Shown here one piece after another: positions 21,338 to 32,380 of a DNA stretch of 64,000 bases. Under the pieces are notes generated by a model. The model did no database searches. It saw only the letters and a list, made by a program, of their open reading frames with translations, and was not told where the DNA came from. The translations under genes were made by a program, and so were the position numbers. Source of the stretch: Simmondsia chinensis (lineage: Eukaryota; Streptophyta; Magnoliopsida; Caryophyllales; Simmondsiaceae); NCBI GenBank assembly GCA_018398585.1, contig JAGTTD010000011.1, forward strand, positions 20,761,346-20,825,345, read 5' to 3'. The stretch's first letter is position 1; each line of letters starts with the position of its first letter.

Positions 21338-22440
21338 ATGGCAGATATTAGCAACGAAAACGAGAATATTACAACTCAAGCAAATCCCGATCAAACTATC
21401 ATCCCTGTTCCTATGACAGCGGGAGTTTCGGATGTTAATTCACCATTTTATCTCCACCCCTCGGATCACCCAGAGCTGGTTTTTGTGCAAAATACTTTAA
21501 TTGGGCCTAAATACCAGTCTTGGAGGAGGTCGATGTATAAGGTTTTCAAAGCAAAACGCAAGAATGGTTTCCTCGATGGAATCATTTTAAACCGGATAAA
21601 GATTCACTGGAGTAGAAAAATTGGAGTGCTTGTGATTCCATGTTTTCAACTTGGCTTTCAAACTCTGTGTCAAAAGAGATAAATGAAAGCATCACCTATT
21701 TGGAAACAGCTCGGGACATTTGTTTGGACATGCGTGAGAGGCTATTACTCATCTTAAACAAGAGAATTCACCAATGTCCGCTTATTTCACTAAACTGAGA
21801 TCTCTTTCGGACGCGTTAAATACTCTCATTGAAATTCCACCTAGTACTTGCCAGCATGCTAAATCCTTTTCTGCCATACATGATATCGAAAAATTTTGGA
21901 CTTATTAATGGGCCTCGATCCCTCTTTTTTCATCATTCGCTCCTAGTTAACAAATACAAAGCCTTTTAACTTATGTGAGTAGTGCATATTCTGTCTTGTG
22001 CCGGGAGGAGAAACAATAGAGAGTCGCTGAAGGTTTTGTTATTGCACACGAGGTTGCGACCCTAGCATTCAAAGGCTCGCCTGCCACTAGAGGTGCCGCG
22101 GCTGTCTTAGGGAGTAATCCCCGTCATACTAATCATTTTAATTGTTCTAATGGTAACAAATAGAGACACACCAGGGAGCTTATTTTGAGCCGATAGGCTA
22201 TCCTCCAGGTTAGGTCAGGATGTGGGATGGCTGCTGCGGCAGCCACCCCTACAGCCGACCCATTACCCAAAAAAATAGCCGATAGTCTAGTGGCGGGACT
22301 ATCCTCCACCCAATACCAACAACTCTTGATTGTCCTCCACCGAATACCAACAACTCTTAGCTTTACTCGGACCGGGTTCAGGTTCACCAAGTGTGAATCT
22401 GACAGATTAAGTTTCACTTTCTTATGATTGGATCATTGAT
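21338..22440 (+). pseudogene. C1 gag
   Basis: The ATG at 21338 starts MADISNENENITTQ. The copia gag signature follows: VSDVNSPFYLHPSDHPELVF, GPKYQSWRRSMYKVFKAKRK and NGFLDG. A frameshift occurs near 21590, after which gag pieces appear in shifting frames (STWLSNSVSKEI, SITYLETARDI, YFTKLRSLSD). The zinc-knuckle region seen in C3 is not preserved. The segment ends with IIDIGA at the protease site, where the TRIM-like element is inserted. Confidence 0.8.
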
Positions 22441-22452
22441 ATAGGAGCCATA

Positions 22453-22700
22453 TGTCACGGGATGAGCGCAGATCACCCGTGCGGCGCCCGGGCCCCTGAG
22501 GCTAGGGCCGGGCCAGCCTACCCCTAAGCGTCAACAAGCAGCAATATGCACCATCAAGCGACGAAATACATGGAAGACCACGGGACGTACCTGAACACAA
22601 TCAATGCGCATTAGTATCGGACAGGCTTAGGAGACCCCATATGGCATATGTCTGCTTATTGAGCACCGGGGACAGTGTCAGCGAAAGGCGGCCCGTGACA
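22453..22700 (-). repeat. 3' LTR of the TRIM-like element
   Basis: GC-rich 248-bp repeat matching 23239-23485, next to the polypurine tract. Confidence 0.9.
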
Positions 22701-23238
22701 TTCTCCCCCACCTAATTCCGCAAACGTCCTCGTTGCGGGTGCCTGCCCATCATCGCATCCCTGCATCTCTAGCAGCCTTGAGTTGTCACGGGATGACAAC
22801 ATCATAATCCCCTCCAACGTGACACCCCCGACATGCTATTGACACTCACCTGATGATAAGCAGCGTGCCCAAAAAGCTGTGTGCCAGATCCATGCACCAT
22901 AGTGCACCACGTACACATCTCGCTCCACGATGCTTGTTGACTCTTCACCTTGTGAACTTCGCACTGCACCCCAAGGATCGGCCCAATCTCCACGCAGTAA
23001 GCCAGCCATACAGTCAGCACGCCTGACCGGCACCCAACATGGTGCGCCTTCCGCCACAACCGGAACTGTGAGCCATTCAACTTCACTCCGAAAGTTCCTC
23101 GTTAGAGTGCCCCTCCCACACAAGGAGTGTCCATACCCACAGACAAACCTGCTCGAAGCACCTAGGACACGAGCAACTCCCATTCCCTAGGAGTGTCCAC
23201 CACCACGGACAAAGCTCGGTCCCACCACAGCTACCACT

Positions 23239-23485
23239 TGTCACGGGATGAGCGCAGATCACCCGTGCGGCGCCCGGGCCCCTGAGGCTAGGGCCGGGCC
23301 AGCTACCCCTAAGCGTCAACAAGCAGCAATATCCACCATCAAGAGACGAAATACATGGAAGACTATGGGACGTACCTGAACACAATCAATGCGCATTAGT
23401 ATCGGACAGGCTTAGGAGACCCCATATGGCATATGTCTGCTTATTGAGCACCGGGGATAGTGTGAGCCAAAGGCGGCCCGTGACA
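23239..23485 (-). repeat. 5' LTR of the TRIM-like element
   Basis: 247 bp. On the minus strand it is followed by agtggtagctgtgg, where a primer site would be. That does not match the tRNA-Met site convincingly. Confidence 0.88.
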
Positions 23486-23792
23486 CATAGCTCACATGGT
23501 TTTTTCCTTATCGATTATGTTTGACATTGTAATTAACAACACGATTGGACCCGTTAAGTTACCTAATGGGACTGCCTTGACAACTACTCACGTGGGAAAA
23601 GTCCGGATTTTGGAAAATTTTATTCCTAATGATGATCTTTACATTCCTTGTTTTCGTTACAATTTATTATCAGTGAGTAATTTAACTCGTGAGGAAAATG
23701 TGCATTGGCTTTTCATCATAATTTTTGTTACATACAAAACCTATATTCGAGGAAACTAATTGGAGGGGGTAGGCAGAGAGATGGGCTATTCC

Positions 23793-24697
23793 TAGAGGTG
23801 GCCAACGGGGCCGGCCCGGTACTGTCGCGGGCCGGGTTGGGCCAGGCCCGTTTGGGAGCCGGGCTGGGCCGGGCCGGGCCAGGCCGAGCCAGGCCCGGGG
23901 TGTTCCAGGACCAGGGGGCCCAGGCCCGCTACAGTGCGGGCCGGCCGAGCTGGGCCGGGCCTGGCCCCCTTTTTTTTACAGAATTAAAAAAAAATTTTTA
24001 ATAATACAAAGTCGTTTTGTACCAAAATTATTGTAATTCATTGACAAATAATATGAGATACAAATACATTTTTTTTCAAGCACTAATAATGCTAAATATA
24101 CATGTTCAAAAAAATATGCTAAATATATGTAATGAAATAAAATATACAATAAGTAATGATAAATATCTTATCAAAAAAAATAATGGTAAATAAATAATGT
24201 AACAAATATCAATACAAATACAACGCAGTTGGGGCCTAATATTTAAAAGTACAAATTTGTTTATCAAAAAATACAAAGTTTGACATATGGGGGGTGCGGT
24301 CGTCTTTTGATGTAAATATTTAAAAGTAAAAAAAATATTTTGTGAGGATTGAAGATTTTGTGAGGAAATGGGTTGGGGAGGATTAAGTATTTACAAAAAA
24401 AAAAAAATTTTTTTATAAAATATTATAGCCGTTCAACAACGGCTATAATAATATAAATTTTTTTTTTAATATTAGAGGCTCTAGTAGAGCTGCTCTAATA
24501 ATATTAGAGCCGCTCTACCCAAGGACTGCATTGTAGGCCCGACCTGTGCAGGCCGGGCCCTGAGGCCACCAAAAATAGGGCCGAGGCCTGGCCCGCTACA
24601 GTGCGGGCTAGGCCGGGCCGGACCAAACACGTGCCCGGCCAAACACGCGCCGGGCTGGTGCAGTTTCCGGGCCGGCCTGGCCCGTTGGCCGCCTCTA
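23793..24697. mobile_element. hAT-type MITE with GC-rich ends
   Basis: It is 905 bp. The ends are inverted: tagaggtggccaacggg on the left and the complement of cccgttggccgcctcta on the right, one mismatch in 17. The 8-bp flanks gctattcc and gctatacc differ at one base, the target size of hAT elements. The first 180 bp and last 150 bp are runs of gggccgg-type sequence, while the core is very AT-rich. Open frames in the GC-rich arms are by-products of composition. It lies in the copia sequence RQRDGL. Confidence 0.88.
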
Positions 24698-25708
24698 GCT
24701 ATACCTATTGGAAGTCCATCCTGTGGGACCTACAGCTTTTTAAATTAAGAACAATAAAGATCCAGTTTTATGGCACTATCGCTTATGCCATGTTATTTTT
24801 TCTAAGTTATGCAATTTTCTTCATTTGGTTGTTAAGAAGACATATTTTGCTTGTGATTCTTGTCATCGTGCCAAGAAGGCACGATTACCTTTTTCATTGT
24901 TAGTTTTGAAAACTCGTGTTTGTTTTGAGTTAATACACTGCGATATTCGGGCCTCTATTGGGGTATTGTCGTTAACCGGTGCTCAGTATTTTCTCACTAT
25001 CATGATGATTACAGTTATTGCACTTGGGTTTATATGATGAGGGAGAAATTCCAGGCACACGAAATTCTCATGAATTTTGTTGTATGTTTAGTACACAATT
25101 TGGATTTCAAGTGAAGTAAGCAAGAAGCGACATTGGACAAAAAATTAGGTATGGGTTGTTTCTGGATTTTTACTCAAGGAATGGAATTCAATTCCAAACA
25201 TCTCTAACTGGCACACCTCAATAGAATGGGACAGCAGAAAGGAAACACAAGCACTTGTTAGAAGTTGGTTGTGTGCTTCGGTTTCAAGCAGGTCCCCCCA
25301 AGAAGTTTTGGGGTGAGTGCATTTTAACAGCGGCTTACCTTATAAATTAAATGCATTCACCTACTCTTAAAAACAAAAGCCCTTATGAAATTTTATTTGG
25401 GAAAATTCTGTCATATGATCACTTGCGGATTTTTGGGAGCTTTTGTTATTATCATGTTAAAAATAAATCCAATGACAAACTTTAGAACTGTGCCGCATAC
25501 GGATTTTTTGTTGGGCATCCCTATGGTCAAAAGGGGACAAAATATATAATTGTAAAGAAGATAAAATTTTGCTGTCTAGGGATGTTTGATTTTATGAGAA
25601 TACTTTTCCATTTCTTAAATCCGATGTTGTTGCTTCTACCTGTGATGTTTTGAACTTTGTTCCAATAATGGACGAGACAGATCCGGTTTAGTAGGAACCA
25701 GCTGCTAT

Positions 25709-27534
25709 TTGGTATGGATTGCCAATGTAAAGTTGGCAGATCCGGCTACTGGAGGCTCCGCTGATAAGATGGCTGCCGAGCTAGGGCCTAGGGTGTCGTC
25801 TGGTAGTGACAGTGACCACCAGCTCGATCTGCTGGACAAAGATAGGATTGAGCTGAGTCCTGGGGTTGCGAGAAGAAGCACTTGGTTGCACTCCACACCT
25901 GTCAAATATCAAGACTACATTTGCGACATGCCCACCTCAATATCCCATCCATCTGCTACCACTCCGTCAGCCCACTCTGGTATAGCGTATCCCATCTCAA
26001 AGCTTTTGTCTGCTATGCATTTTCCTACCTTTCGCTATAATCTTTTAAATGCCATCACTTCTTGTAATAGGCCAAAAGCTTTTGTACATGCTGTTAAGTT
26101 CAAACATTGGAGGGATGTCATGGACAAAGAAATTGAGGCTTTGGAGCAAAATCCTAGTTGGACCTTGGAAACACTGCTCGATGGAAAAAGGGCGACTGAT
26201 TCAAAATGGGTATACAAAGTGAAGTACAAATCAAATTGGTCCATAGAACATTATAAAGCTCGATTGGTTGCCAAAGGTTTTAAACAAGTGGAGGGTATAG
26301 ACTGCCATGACACTTTTGCTCTTGTTGCAAAATTAGTTAATGTTCATTGTGTTTCAGCTGTTGCTATTGCTAGAAATTGGATTATCTAACGTTTAGATGT
26401 CAATAATGCGTTTCTTTATGGTGACTTAGATGAGGAAGTTTATATGAAACTTCCACAAGGATTTGAACAAAAACATAAAGGAAAGTATGCCATCTCCGAA
26501 AATCTCTTTACGGCCTTAAACAAGCTTCCTGGGACTGGAACCAGAAATTTAGACCTTGATAAATATTGGTTTCCAATAGTCGAAGTTAGATTATTCCCTT
26601 TTTATTTTCTTTCATGGAGATATTTATACTGCCATGTTAATCTATGTGGACGATGTTACTTGGAATAATGTGGAACATATCACTAAAGTTAAGGGCATTT
26701 TGAATGAGTCTTTTGGAATAAAGGATTTGGAACCCATAAAATATTTCCTAGGGATTGAGGTTGCTCATTCTCTTGAATGAATTATTTTGAGCCAACGAAA
26801 GTATGCGTTAGATATCCTTAGTGAGGTCGGTTTGTTGGAAGTTAAGCCGGGGCCCACGCTTATAGTGAAAAATCATGGTTTAGCAAAACAAGTAGGAGAT
26901 TGGGTCAATGATGGGGGTCGGTACAGTAGGTTGGTCGGTCGGCTATTGTCTCATTATTACCCGACCAAATATTAGTTATGCCGTTCGCATTTTGAGTCAG
27001 TTCATGCATGATCCACGGTGTCCTCATCTTGAAGTCGTTATGTGTGTGTTGCGTTACCTTAAGGGAATGCCAGGGCAAGGTATTTTCTGGCCGTCCAAAA
27101 GTGATTTTGAACTTCGTGGATATTGTGGTACCAATTGGGCTGGTTGCCCGACTACTAGACGATCAACCATGGGGTATGTTGTGTTCTTCGGAGGGGCACC
27201 TATTTCATGGCGCTCAAAGAAGCAAAGTGTTGTATCACATTCTTCAGCAGAAGCCGAGCATGGGTTTATGGCTACCACTATGGCTACCGCAACAAGTAAG
27301 GTTGTTTAGTTAAGGCGTTTGTTAAATGATCTTATTGTTCCTGTTGAGAGGATGAAGCACATTGAGATCGATTGCCACTTTGTTCGTGAAAAGCTGTTGA
27401 CTAAGGAAATTGTGACGTCTTTTGTTCGCTCTTCCGGGCAAATTGCGGATGTCTTCACCAAATCTGTAGGATGTTTTAGCTATACAGCTCTCCTTTGCAA
27501 GTTGGGCACCATAAATCTACATGTTCCAACTTGA
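25709..27534 (+). pseudogene. C1 reverse transcriptase and RNase H
   Basis: Recognisable in order: [50 protein letters not shown], a stop at 26387-26389, then [20 protein letters not shown] and LPQGFEQ. The catalytic strand reads [10 protein letters not shown] near 26635, with YVDD kept. Then IKDLEPIKYFLGIEVAHS, a stop, and SQRKYALDILSEVGLL. RNase H follows: GYCGTNWAGCPTTRRS, SWRSKKQSVVSHSSAEAE, and the tail KHIEIDCHFVREKLL and SGQIADVFTK, ending LHVPT at a TGA (27532-27534) 7 bp before the 3' LTR. Several stops and frameshifts are present. Confidence 0.85.
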
Positions 27535-27541
27535 GGAGGAG

Positions 27542-28670
27542 TGTTGAATATTAGTATTATCTTGTATTCTATTCATGTATTTTTGTATGTATTTCTCTTA
27601 ACATATTCTAGCACATGGTATATTCCTTGCATATAGTCGGTGGGTAGGTAGGCTTTTTCTTCCCTTTACACTTGTTGTAACCGGCCATTAAGGCCAAAGT
27701 AATGATTTCTCTTACTTTTTCATTTAGTTTTTTGAACATCGCTCCTTCATTTGGTTAGATGTTACTTTTTGGATGCCAAGGGTCTTGGCTTTTATCTTAG
27801 GCTCCGTTTGTTTCAACGGAAGTACTTTTCTTACGGAAAATATTTTCCTTTGGAAAATGTTTTCCATGGAAAATGCTATTCCCGTTGAGGTTTTCCGTTG
27901 TTTGTTTCAACAGAAAACATGTTTTCACATTTCGATATTCCTTGCTTGTTTTAAAGGAATCATCTTTTACCAATCATATCTTATTCCTAGTTATAGAATA
28001 ATATAAATAGCAATACAATATATTTGAAATTATTTAGACTCTGTGGGGTTGTAAAGTTATTACTAAGATACACTGAGATTTAAACATTTATTACATATCC
28101 GGATATGTAAATGTATATAATAATGCACCCCGAAGTTGAATATTTTATCACTCAGGTACCATACATCAAAATTTGACGAATTTTTATAAGAATCTGACCA
28201 AATATAAAAGTGCTAATATAATATTTAATTACGATAATATTTACAAGTCATGTCAATATTTTTACCAAATTACGATAAAAATTTTATCGTATATTGATGT
28301 AAAAACTACCTAAATATGGCCGGAATCGTATGCCGTATTAGCATTTTTTACAAAAAATTCTTATGAGAATACTTAAATATTGTCGAAATCATGTTTCTAG
28401 ATCACTCGGAATGATGACTTCCCCTCTTTTAAAAGGGAAGTCATTTTTCCTCATTTGAAGGAAAAATTTTTCCTGGGAAAACCATTTCGGTGACCAATCT
28501 TGCACCAAACAACGGAAAAGGGGAAAACCACTCCCTAAAATGTGGTTTTCTCCCTAAACAAACGGAGCCTTAGTATAAGTAGGTGCTTCTTTGTATTGGT
28601 AATATTCAAGTAAAACATTTCCTCTTCTTCCAATTTCATATCTTGTATTTGGCTCATTTTAGTTTTAACA
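27542..28670 (+). repeat. 3' LTR of C1, enlarged by a MITE
   Basis: TGTTGAATATT to GTTTTAACA. The LTR proper is 27542-27799 plus 28573-28670. It follows the purine run ttgaggaggag. Confidence 0.9.
27800..28569. mobile_element. Tourist/PIF-Harbinger-type MITE
   Basis: It is 770 bp with perfect 14-bp terminal inverted repeats ggctccgtttgttt, continuing imperfectly inward (ttttcc-rich). The flanks are the 3-bp duplication tta (27797-27799 and 28570-28572). The TTA target and the GGCTCCGTTTG end are typical of the Harbinger superfamily. No coding capacity. Confidence 0.92.
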
Positions 28671-28872
28671 AGTTCCTAGGTGATAACATTTTAAAATTTC
28701 ATGGTATTCAGTATATATGTAGAAATGTTAGAGTATACATGTGATCATTGTTAAATAAACTTCGTATTTTCATGTACATGAATTCTATATATACAATGAA
28801 TTTTTCCTTTGATTTAAGGCAACCTAGCTGCCTTCCATAAGTTAATTGTTGCAATATCATAACAAAGAATAA
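28671..28872. other. AT-rich spacer between C1 and G2
   Basis: About 200 bp. No feature recognised. Confidence 0.6.
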
Positions 28873-29267
28873 TGATATAACGCAAAAGGATGAAAATTGG
28901 GATAAAAAAAGAATTCAACAACCTTCCTTTAAATTTCTATTGTTAAAACAATTAAAAAACAAAAGAGAAATTCTAATTTTAATTCTCACAACCCAAGAAT
29001 AAGAGATAAACACATACAATAGAGAATAAAAAATCAAATAGTTGAATGCCTAAACCCGAATTAGCCCTTTTCTTTAAATAAAGGAGCTTTCCTAACTATA
29101 TTTAAAGAATAAAATAAACAGATAAATAAAATAAATAAACTCAGCTTTATATAACATAATCATATCTTCTAATCTACGTTATGCTCTCGTCCTCAAAGTT
29201 AAATTATTTTCCCCGGGCATGTCCCAACTTGTCTGCCCTCTATCTCACCAAGATATAGGGTTTTTCA
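28873..29267 (-). repeat. 3' LTR of G2
   Basis: 395 bp, aligned with 30103-30493. The minus-strand end reads gcgttatatca. Confidence 0.82.
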
Positions 29268-29397
29268 TCCTCCCGAACCCGGAGAGAATTCGCTTTCGAA
29301 TTCAACCGTTTAGTCATGAAAGTGGCTGGCGATGGCAACGGAGAAAATCCAGGGTAGCCGATTTGGGTTGTAGTAGAGCACTTCGATGTGGCCTGTA

Positions 29398-29847
29398 TTA
29401 GTTGGTGCTCGTGATGGGGTTTGAGTGGAAGATTTTTTTTTTTTTTTTGGTGGATCTAATGTTGTCGGTTTTGGTTGGGACAGTGGTGTTGTGTGAATGA
29501 TAGGCAAGGTTGGTGTTCTTTACCAATGGTGGTGGGGATAGGATCTCAATATCTTCATGTATTTCTTCATCATAGACAGGCTCGTCATATATGGACTTAT
29601 CAAAGATTGGTGGAGAAGAAAATTTGCGAGTGGGTTCATCATCCGTCTTGATTGGTGGGAGAAATGTAGTTGGTGGATCATGGTGGGTTGGTGGCGATGG
29701 TGGTCGTGTAACCAAAAGAAGCTGCAATGATGGAGGTACACGGGTTGAGGAGATGGTAAAGTGGTGACTCACCGATTTTAAGGAGATGGTAAAGTGGTGA
29801 CTCACCGATTTTAAGGACAATGGTGGTGGTGGGGCTGTGGAGGACAA
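29398..29847 (-). CDS. Low-complexity ORF in G2
   Basis: A 149-codon open frame rich in Pro, Ser, Thr and His. It includes a tandem block SLKSVSHHFTI produced by a 33-bp direct repeat at about 29755-29820, and the stretch DEPVYDEEIHEDIE. The acidic stretch resembles the gag-protease linker in relatives, so this may be a degenerate linker. I recognise no domain. Confidence 0.3.
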   Translation of the reverse strand: MSSTAPPPPLSLKSVSHHFTISLKSVSHHFTISSTRVPPSLQLLLVTRPPSPPTHHDPPTTFLPPIKTDDEPTRKFSSPPIFDKSIYDEPVYDEEIHEDIEILSPPPLVKNTNLAYHSHNTTVPTKTDNIRSTKKKKKIFHSNPITSTN

Positions 29848-29901
29848 TCGACACTAGTGATTGTCGAAACTTTCCTCTATGCATGTCTTGTAACCCTCAC
29901 T

Positions 29902-30072
29902 TCAGGCACGAGTTCGAGATTGACGACGAAGCCCAATAACTGCTTGTTTTATCTTCAACTCGATACGCCGGATTCTCTCCTCCATCTCCTCGAATCTCCT
30001 ATCCATCTGGTGTTGAAGGTCTCCATCATAAATGTCTCCGACACTGGCATGCCTCTGTCTCCTAGGGGCCAT
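29902..30072 (-). pseudogene. G2 gag N-terminus
   Basis: From the ATG at 30072: MAPRRQRHASVGDIYDGD, then HQMDRRFEEMEERIRRIE, a short coiled segment. The MAPRxQR start and DVY/DIY word are shared with G1 and M. The capsid domain is missing. Confidence 0.65.
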
Positions 30073-30102
30073 CACGAAAACATTATGAGCTCTGATACTA
30101 AC

Positions 30103-30493
30103 TGACACAACGCATAAAGATGAAAATTGGAAACGGAAGGATTCGACAGCCTTCCTTTAAATTTATATTGCTAAAACAATTAAGAAACAAAGAAAAAAAA
30201 TTCCAGTCTTAATTCTCACAACCGAAGAATAAGTGAGAAATACATAAAATAGAGAAAAAAAATCTAATAGTTGAATGCCTAAACCCTAATTAGTCCTTTA
30301 CTTTAAATAGATGAGCATTCTTAACTGTACTTAAAGACTAAAATAAAATGGATAAATAAATAAGATAAACTCAGCTTTATCAAACATAATTCTTTCTTCT
30401 AATCTATATTAAGCTCTCCCCCTCAAAGTTAAATTCCTTTTCCTCAAACATGTCCAAACTCACCCTTATCTTGTCAAGATATGGGCAGCATCA
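30103..30493 (-). repeat. 5' LTR of G2
   Basis: 391 bp. On the minus strand it starts TGATGCTGCCC and ends GTGTCA next to the primer site. Confidence 0.82.
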
Positions 30494-30887
30494 AATGATA
30501 TGATTATGAGTGTTCTTTAGCGTGAGGAAAAGTACTTTAGTTGCTTAACCTTCGACTGTTTTCATGCAAAGGCATGGATGATGAGGACGACAATAATCCA
30601 TATATTTTAGCAAAAGTTTGGTGTCATGAGACTTAATTCCTTCGTTGTTTGACTTTGATCATAGGGTGCAAATTGGCTTCCGAACCCACACCTTTTTTGT
30701 TTCATTTTTGTAATAATTTTACTTTTTGGAGTAATATTTTTTTTGGCTAACGAGGAACCCGGTTATCCGGTAAACCCTGGCCCATGGGGCAACTCATACA
30801 CCACATAAGCTAATTAAGTCAAGGATTACTTAGTTAGAGTTTCAAGGGGAAACCGAACACCTGAGCTTTTGGTCTAAAGCAATGCTC

Positions 30888-31315
30888 TTTTTTTTTTTTT
30901 TTTGTGAGTAATATTGCTCCTACTTACAATACAAAGGTTCCCTCGATAAGGAACAACAATTGGAAAGAAGGTTGGTAAGCTTCAAACTGGATCTAATTGA
31001 AAGGGAGGTGATCACTAAGCCTGTTAAACTTTGTTGGGCCTTAGGCCTAAGCTACGATGCTGACACTCTATTTTGGCTTAACACAATATTATTATTATTA
31101 TTTTTTAATTTAATTTAATTTAATTTAATTAATTAATTTATTTTTTTTTTTGGTGACTGATATTGCTTCTACTTACAATACTAAAGTTCCCTCTATAAGG
31201 GACAACAATATGAAAGAAGGTGGGTAAGCTTCAAATTGGACCTAATTGAAAGGGAGGTGACCATTAAGTTTGTTAACTTTGTTAGGCCTTAGGCGTAATC
31301 TGCGGTGCTGACACT
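30888..31315 (+). repeat. Direct duplication of about 190 bp
   Basis: The stretch from about 30890 to 31075 (T-run, ttgctcctacttacaata, aaagggaggtgatcac, ggccttagg, gctgacact) recurs from about 31141 to 31315 with roughly 85 percent match by eye. An attatt / taattt low-complexity stretch separates the copies. Both copies start in a T-run, which suggests a retroposed unit. Confidence 0.75.
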
Positions 31316-31703
31316 TACGAGGTATGTATATAAGTTCAATTTCAATTTCGTTATAAAACCGATTAACATTAGATGAAATGAATGATGAAATTTAATATTG
31401 ATCTCTCATCTCTTATAATTCTAATATGAGATGAAGTTATTTACAAAACCAACCCAAAATATTCACGATACATTTCATTTAATATCTTATAGCAATTCCG
31501 TATGATTCATTTATTTAATCATAACAGTTGGTCAGAAGAGAAACCAAAGAGATCAGCATGAGGTGGTGGTCATAGGGTTGACAGGCGACAGGCCTCGTAT
31601 TAGTAAACATAGTAGTTAGTGTCTCGTAAAAAATTTCATGGTTGCTTTGTCAAATGTTTGGCTCAAAACAAATCAACAGATAGCAGTGCAAATGCTTCTT
31701 CTG

Positions 31704-31708
<5 letters not shown>

Positions 31709-31738
<30 letters not shown>
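31709..31738. repeat. (GA)n microsatellite
   Basis: Uninterrupted ga dinucleotide run of about 15 units. Confidence 0.98.
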
Positions 31739-31742
<4 letters not shown>

Positions 31743-32107
31743 TGGGCTGGAGACTACAAGGCTAGAAGGTTGATGTTGACTTGTGCTTGTAAAAGTTAAG
31801 TGTGTTATTTTTGAACATTCGGTTAAAAGTTGAGTTCTTATATCTGGTTTAGTGGTCAAATTCTTCCCTCTTTATGTTAAATTTGTTTACCTTGTCCTTC
31901 CAGAATAAAATAACGAAACGTGATGGTAGCATGTTGGTTGTTAGCAATAGACTATTGGCTTTTGGTTGTTCCCTATAACCTAGGTAGTTTTAAGCTATTA
32001 ATTTTGTTGAATTATATTACTTAAACAAAAGAGAGAAATTTTTTTATATGGACTAGATAATTTAGTTGTAAACTATATATACTTGAAATATTAATATAAA
32101 ATAATAA

Positions 32108-32380
32108 GGGTTCGTTTAGCAGGCACTAATGTAACCGGATCTCAGTAAAACTCCGAAGTTAAGTGTGCTTGTACCAGGATGAGTGACCTCTTGGGAAGGT
32201 CTCGTGTTTCTAACCTTATAAAGTTTGAGGCATTCGGAAACAGCTTTCCGGTAGGGTTACACCCTGAAGGGGTTCCGGTAGGGTTACACCATGAAGGGGT
32301 AAGGCTAGGTATATCCACCCCTCCCAGATCCCGCTTATGCAGGGACCCTTGAGATATTGGGTCTGTTGTTATTGTTGTTG
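32108..32380 (+). mobile_element. SINE with 5S rRNA-derived head and Au-like body, copy 1
   Basis: It is 273 bp flanked by a 19-bp target duplication with one mismatch (32089-32107 and 32381-32399, tattaatataaaata...). The first 100 bp align to plant 5S rRNA from its first base: gggttcg, aggcactaatg, ccggatc, aactccgaagttaag and gtgcttg. An 11-bp gap follows, then ccaggatgagtgacctcttg. The rest matches the body of plant Au-type SINEs: cggaaacagc, ggttacaccctgaaggggt, gtatatccacccctccc and gggtctgttgttattgttg. A 27-bp block of the body is duplicated in tandem near 32250-32303. Confidence 0.85.
32158..32194 (+). promoter_or_regulatory. 5S-type internal pol III promoter remnants
   Basis: agttaagtgtgctt corresponds to box A and aggatgagtgacctcttg to box C of 5S rRNA genes. 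The intermediate element is lost in the 11-bp deletion in this copy. Confidence 0.6.

Larger units (their letters stand above)
22453..23485 (-). mobile_element. TRIM-like LTR element with chromovirus-type ends
   Basis: It is 1033 bp, with LTRs 22453-22700 and 23239-23485 (248 and 247 bp, nearly identical) and 4-bp flanks cata on both sides. On the minus strand the LTR runs from TGTCACGGGCC to CATCCCGTGACA. The polypurine tract is gtgggggagaa, next to 22700. The internal 538 bp has no retroelement protein. It contains a stretch like the 3' part of the chromovirus LTR (gaactttcggagtgaagt) and a second cccgtgaca end. The host copia frame reads through the empty site, which fixes the duplication at cata. 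Confidence 0.85.
22415..25680 (+). pseudogene. C1 protease and integrase, interrupted twice
   Basis: The protease active site is split at 22452/23490 by the TRIM-like element. Joined across it, the bases encode DWIIDIGAIAHMVFS, against DTGASDHM in C3. The segment 23490-23792 continues with NGTALTTTHVG, CFRYNLLSVSNLTRE and RQRDGL, which is cut by the hAT MITE. From about 24706 the integrase region resumes in several frames: DSCHRAKKARLPF, LIHCDIRAS, then remnants of the core and of KSPYEILFGK and GYPYG-like motifs. Multiple stops make it non-coding. Confidence 0.75.
20831..28670 (+). mobile_element. C1: Ty1/copia element with three nested insertions
   Basis: LTRs are 20831-21171 and 27542-28670 (the latter enlarged by a Harbinger MITE). 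The internal order is gag, protease, integrase, RT, RNase H, as in copia. A TRIM-like element (22453-23485) and a hAT MITE (23793-24697) interrupt the coding region. Coding is degenerate throughout. Its proteins closely resemble those of C3. No 5-bp duplication directly abuts the LTRs. The word agttc follows the 3' LTR and also occurs 14 bp before the 5' LTR. Confidence 0.9.
28873..30493 (-). mobile_element. G2: miniature member of the G family
   Basis: It is 1621 bp. The LTRs are 28873-29267 and 30103-30493. Flanks aataa and aatga could be a 5-bp duplication with one change. Only 835 bp lie between the LTRs, including a polypurine run (cgggagga, minus strand), a decayed tRNA-Met site next to 30103 and a gag N-terminus. 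Its LTR starts and ends match those of G1, G3, G4 and M. Confidence 0.85.
30494..32088. other. Non-coding interval with low-copy repeats
   Basis: No gene recognised. It contains T-runs, the 190-bp duplication listed separately, a taattt microsatellite (about 31105-31140) and a GA microsatellite. Confidence 0.6.

Noticed and set aside
22802..23385. Overlapping frames of 90-115 codons in the TRIM-like element
   Set aside because: No protein similarity recognised, frames overlap on both strands, and the region is GC-rich internal TRIM sequence.
23705..24903. Open frames in the GC-rich arms
   Set aside because: They are caused by ggcc-rich composition of a MITE; there is no domain, and the MITE borders are clear.
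32108..32210. Functional 5S rRNA gene
   Set aside because: It has an internal deletion, continues without a T-run terminator into SINE sequence and has a target duplication around the whole unit.
32108..32380. Cassandra-type TRIM carrying 5S in its LTR
   Set aside because: No second LTR, primer site or polypurine tract nearby. The 3' part is SINE-like and the flanking duplication is 19 bp, not 5.
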